From: Hippasteria phrygiana
Lineage: Eukaryota > Echinodermata > Asteroidea > Valvatida > Goniasteridae
NCBI GenBank assembly: GCA_037893225.1
Contig: JAZGUH010000261.1
Coordinates: 2,294,001-2,358,000, forward strand
Reading direction: 5' to 3'
Length of the DNA: 64,000 nucleotides
Part shown: piece after piece, positions 60,801-64,000 of the stretch
How the letters are laid out: each line of letters begins with the position of its first letter
How positions within the stretch are numbered: the stretch's first letter is position 1
The notes under the pieces: generated by a model
Told to the model about the DNA's origin: nothing
Seen by the model: the letters and a program-made list of their open reading frames with translations, nothing else
Databases searched by the model: none
Position numbers and translations under genes: made by a program

Positions 60801-61817
60801 CAGACATAAAGGTCAACTACAACAGAGTACATGCAGTCACAAGGTACATTTTGGGCTTTTAAACTGAAACATTTAGACATTCACATTATTACTTGTCAAT
60901 GTTCACATACGTACACAATGTTGATTACAATAACATCAGTATTCTTTGCTCAGTGACATTTGTATCGCTCATCAAGAGTGATGAATTTTAAAAATAACTG
61001 CAAAAGTACACATAATTATGCCACTTCCACCTTAACAATAAAAAAAAACCTAAAAAAACATATTTTTTTCCTTATAGATCCCTAATAGAACAGACATTTG
61101 GGATTTGCAAGAGAAGGTTTTCACTCATGAAAACTGGAACAAGAGTGAGGAGTATGAGTAAGGCAGCAAGGGAAATTACTGCCTGCTGCTTGCTTCACAA
61201 TTTTGGGATTGATGAAGGTATATTCCATGTTTACTTAACCAACAATTTCTTATGTACCCATTTATCTTCAAATTTCGATCTAAATAGTCTAATCTGTGGT
61301 CAAATAGAGATGTCTCGAATATACCAAATATTTCATCATCAATTGAATATTTGAATAGCTTTTAGTTGGTTTGAATGTTTGAAAAAAGTAAACTATACAC
61401 GTGCACTGTGGAGTCATTTTAATCATTTTAAATAAATTTACATGCAACTTTTGACCAGCGAAAGACTTAAGGCAGATTCAGCTAGCTTGTATAAAACTTA
61501 TCGGTTTCGATTTTTCAAATATTCAGTCAAGTGCAGTTTCGAATAACCGAATACTAAATTACTTGAAAATGGACAGCTCATTGCCTTAAACATTTTTTAA
61601 TCTTTTCTGATAACACAATTTTATCAGTGAATAACCATGCAAGCACATCTATCATATTTCAGGGGACTTGATGCCTGCAGAACCTGGGGACAACATACAT
61701 GTACCAGATTGTGAGCAGCCATTGCAGCACATCGGAGGGGCGGGGCTAGCACTGGGACAAGCCATGAGGGACCAAATAAGCAGGTCGATGTACCTCAACA
61801 GGAACCACATAAATTGA
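54826..61817 (+). CDS. HARBI1-like (PIF/Harbinger) transposase, six exons
   Basis: Predicted exons are 54826-55279, 59427-59539, 59864-59975, 60717-60843, 61078-61217 and 61663-61817. All introns are GT-AG and phases agree, giving 1,101 nt and 366 aa (human HARBI1 is about 349). The N-terminal helical region (RVFRDRENPLEIF...ALPPILQVCLALRYLSSGTF) matches HARBI1. The DDE nuclease residues are visible: Asp in GAVDGTHV (exon 2), Asp in LGDSAYA (exon 4) and Glu in IEQTFG (exon 5). GSAHDCRIW (exon 3) is also a family hallmark. Being intact and intron-bearing, it could be an active transposase or a domesticated gene. The first intron is 4.1 kb and holds other repeats. Confidence 0.85.
55836..56365. 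mobile_element. MITE-like element with GGGAGTCC termini
   Basis: TA-GGGAGTCC...CATTTTTG at the left and CAAAAAACGCCGGACTCCC-TA at the right form short inverted ends with a TA on each side, as for small Tc1/mariner-type MITEs. No coding sequence. Confidence 0.5.
58113..58195. repeat. 83-nt near-perfect palindrome (41-bp stem, 1-nt centre, 1 mismatch)
   Basis: Arms CTATGAACATCTAACAAAAG... are mirrored around A58154, with the single mismatch at T58142/C58166. Confidence 0.95.
58523..58544 (+). repeat. Poly-C tract (22 C)
   Basis: An unbroken C22 run within a C-rich patch. It could form i-motif/G-quadruplex structures, and its length is likely variable. Confidence 0.9.
60117..60682. mobile_element. 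Foldback (long-TIR) MITE in HARBI1-like intron 3
   Basis: Arms of about 190 bp at 60117-60310 and 60500-60682 are reverse complements with few mismatches. ATACC flanks both ends (60112-60116 and 60683-60687), a likely 5-bp target duplication. It does not touch the exon borders. Confidence 0.85.
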
Positions 61818-61926
61818 AACCGATCCATTCCTATGAGTTATCTAATATGGGCGATCTCCAACATTGAATACCAAGAGGTTGTCACAGAGAGTCCATTTTT
61901 CAAGTTTAAGGACAACAAAAGGGTGC

Positions 61927-62137
61927 AAGTCAACTCGGTCCCAAGTCAACTCGGTCCCAAGTCAACTCGGTCCCAAGTCAACTCGGTCCCAAGTCAACTC
62001 GGTCCCAAGTCAACTCGGTCCCAAGTCAACTCGGTCCCAAGTCAACTCGGTCCCAAGTCAACTCGGTCCCAAGTCAACTCGGTCCCAAGTCAACTCGGTC
62101 CCAAGTCAACTCGGTCCCAAGTTAACTCGGTCCCTAT
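61927..62137 (+). repeat. 16-bp minisatellite (AGTCAACTCGGTCCCA), 13 units
   Basis: Nearly identical units start 110 bp after the transposase stop. Since 16 is not a multiple of 3, the open frames across it are by-products. Confidence 0.95.
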
Positions 62138-63171
62138 GAAAAAATATCGAAAAACAAATACACAAACAAAGGTCAGATAATTTTAAGTCTGTTTTATTAA
62201 ATTCATCGATCGTTTCTCATAATGCACTGCGAAAAGTAGACTTTGCAACAACCTCTTGGTAGTACACTGCGGGCAGAACTTTTTAATTCATGTGCGTGTT
62301 CATAGAACACAATTAAATTTGATGGAGTGAATTTTGAATGTGTACTCTGAATGCAACGTGTTAGAACAATATACGCTAACAACTTACGCGAAAAAAACAT
62401 CTGCAACGAAAATGTGCAGACGTTTGCATCGTTTCTGCAAACCAAAATGAAATGCTCATTTCCTGATTTTGCATTCCAGTTTTGGGCATATTACGCAAAT
62501 GTGTAGAATACAAGCACAGATATAGCCGTATAAAAGCCGAACAAAATTTTAAGATTTCCATAGGTTTGTGCTCAAAGAGTGCGCCCAGCAAATATTGCTT
62601 TGTACATCGCTTACCTTTGACTTGAGAATCAGTGGGCTCAGTGAGGGATTTCTAATACATTGCAACATCAAGAGTTTGCCAAGATTTTTCAAAGACGGCA
62701 GTCGACATGCAGTAAAGATAAAGCAAGCTCTTGGTGGTGCACTGTATTATAAATACTAGCCAGAAAGCAGAATTAGGCCAAAAATCCATGTGTCCGTCGT
62801 GCGTTAAGCACAGCGCGCTTAACGGACACATAGCTCCAAATAAAGTAATGGTGCCAAGGCCCTGCAGTACTGAACCCATCAAAACTTGACAAAACCTGCT
62901 GTTGGAGTTTGCAAGGCTTGGGGTAGTTTTCTAACAAAATAATATTTGGCGTGAGATTATGGGTAAGGTAAAAGGGAATCATGGTGGAGTGTGTCAGCTT
63001 TTTAAATGCCAATATTAATAGGTCATCGTCATTTGAAAGAGACCTATTGAGATTCCAAACCTTTGTCAGGTACTCTGTAAAGGGAGTTCAATAAGTAGTA
63101 TTATATGTAAATGAGAATCCTACAATAAAATTCATTTCAGGCTATTATCCTTGACTAAAAATAATGCATAC
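62138..63171. other. Region between the two Harbinger genes
   Basis: No gene is seen. A small imperfect hairpin with ends TGTGTCCGT/ACGGACACA lies at about 62789-62832. Confidence 0.5.
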
Positions 63172-63806
63172 CGGCTTGTTCAAATTGCTCAGGGTCCAGC
63201 GGGTTGTCAAACGCAGTGCTGCATGACTCACTGAGCAAAGATCCTAATAATAAATTTAAGGGAAATGTACAATCAAGTTGAAATATACAAATTAACACAA
63301 AACAAAGTTTGAAAACATGTTATTTAATAATTTTTGTTTTTAAATGTATTTATATTACTGGTGAAGAGCTAATTCAACAGCATTATTTAACAAATTATTA
63401 GTTCACCTTGAATATTTGATCAATATGGAGATTTGATATTCTTTTAGCTTTTTAACATTGAAAAAGGCCCAGAGGAGCACTGCACCATTTTATGAGTTTT
63501 ATTTGTTACTTTTTGTGTGCATTTGAATTATAATAAATTATATATGTTGAATAATGGTCTCATGAGGTCGAAAAATAATGTTTGCTTTTTATGGAAGTAA
63601 GGAACATTGAACAAAAAAATATGAAACTGTTAAAACATATCAATTGTCCATTGTTGTGTTCTTACCAGAGAAAGTGTCAATTGGTTGAGTTATTCCTTCT
63701 AATTTGTCTTTTGACAACAAGCCTTCAACCACCTTCTGTGCCGGCGTCAACTCTGGTGGCTGGCTTCCTCCACTAGTTGCCCGGACCTGTCCTCTTCTCT
63801 TTGTGA
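63172..63806 (-). CDS. Two exons of a probable Harbinger Myb-like partner gene (partial)
   Basis: On the - strand, 63806-63666 is open between an acceptor (TTAACTTTCCAG) and a donor (CTCTG|GTAAGAA). It reads VTKRRGQVRATSGGSQPPELTP...VVEGLLS, ending in PIDTFS, like the GGGPPP..L...E..V...D linker of Harbinger-associated Myb/SANT proteins. The next exon, 63243-63172, has matching phase and good splice sites. The rest lies beyond the window. It converges on the transposase gene, which fits the usual two-gene arrangement. The family call is by pattern only. Confidence 0.4.
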
Positions 63807-64000
63807 CTGGAAAGTTAACACATAATAAATAGACAGCGAGTTTCTATTTGTGTTAAATAGAAAAAGTATAACTGCCTCTTAAAACGATTTAAGTTTAGTA
63901 TGACTGCATTAATATTAATCAAGACAAATCTTAAATTTCTTTATCATCCAATTACTGTGAATCGTCTACATGTAATCTGATTGGTCAATAATAGCCGTGT

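Larger units (their letters stand above)
54633..64000. mobile_element. Probable autonomous PIF/Harbinger transposon (right end outside window)
   Basis: It starts GGGCCCAATTTCATAAAAC, resembling GGGCC-type Harbinger termini, at the abrupt end of the Gypsy remnant. It encodes an intact HARBI1-type transposase (+) and, converging on it, exons of a probable Myb-like partner protein (-), the usual two-gene pattern. The right TIR is not in the window, so the target duplication cannot be checked. Confidence 0.55.

Noticed and set aside
61833..62180. Open frame reading VNSVPSQLGPKSTRSQ repeats
   Set aside because: Produced by the 16-bp minisatellite, which is open in several frames. There is no start context or domain.
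62789..62832. Imperfect hairpin as a possible structured RNA
   Set aside because: The arms are short, interrupted by direct repeats, with no other RNA feature.

Overview
The window looks like animal nuclear DNA, probably from a marine invertebrate. It is AT-rich and repeat-rich, and it holds an intron-bearing HARBI1-like gene, a Gmr1-like Gypsy retrotransposon and several Polinton/Maverick (adintovirus-like) integrated DNA viruses. The host species cannot be fixed from sequence alone. I saw no rRNA or tRNA gene. Almost everything here is a mobile element inserted in another mobile element.

Layout. (A) 1-20681: a Ty3/Gypsy element with the unusual order gag-protease-integrase-RT-RNaseH (Gmr1-like) and a 3' LTR. 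It is split inside its integrase by element 1. (B) Element 1 (2501-17373, 14.9 kb, 270-bp TIRs, TSD TCAGT) encodes protein-primed-type PolB, two penton-like proteins, integrase, major capsid protein, packaging ATPase and several unnamed virion or membrane-type proteins. It is nearly intact: PolB has a 1-nt frameshift and one late gene has an in-frame TGA. (C) Element 2 (21445-52498, TSD GCGCC) is the most unusual object. With its nested insertions removed it is about 13 kb and is a giant inverted repeat. Both arms (about 5.1 and 5.6 kb) carry the same viral end: TIR, PolB, a Cys-rich ORF and the start of a PCNA-like sliding clamp gene. The unique centre holds the rest of the clamp gene, a VLTF3-like transcription factor gene and an 11-bp minisatellite. 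It has no capsid or integrase gene. The arm junction lies at a 7-nt microhomology, as expected for a copy-back (snap-back) defective viral genome that was integrated in trans. (D) A 908-bp Tc1/mariner-type element (24384-25291, TSD TA) interrupts the left-arm PolB. (E) Element 3 (32011-49146, 17.1 kb, 178-bp TIRs, 6-bp TSD CTCGGC) is a second, distant Polinton type nested in the right-arm PolB. All its genes are on the + strand: WW-PC4 protein (with a predicted alternative splice), spliced zinc-finger PolB, ATPase, small basic protein, integrase with chromodomain, penton, minor capsid protein, major capsid protein and adenain-like protease. Its PolB and ATPase are frameshifted, and the second catalytic Asp of its integrase is Tyr. 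(F) 52499-54632: flanking DNA and a decayed Gypsy gag/protease. (G) From 54633: a probable autonomous PIF/Harbinger transposon with an intact six-exon transposase (54826-61817, +) and exons of a probable Myb-like partner gene on the - strand (63172-63806), running past the window end.

Functional picture. Elements 1 and 2 share a PolB type (SAP/HeH-like repeats plus an endonuclease VII-like insert) and a TTATAAA motif directly against start codons. Element 2 adds a clamp and a VLTF3-like factor, both better known from large cytoplasmic DNA viruses. Element 3 represents the classical Polinton gene set.
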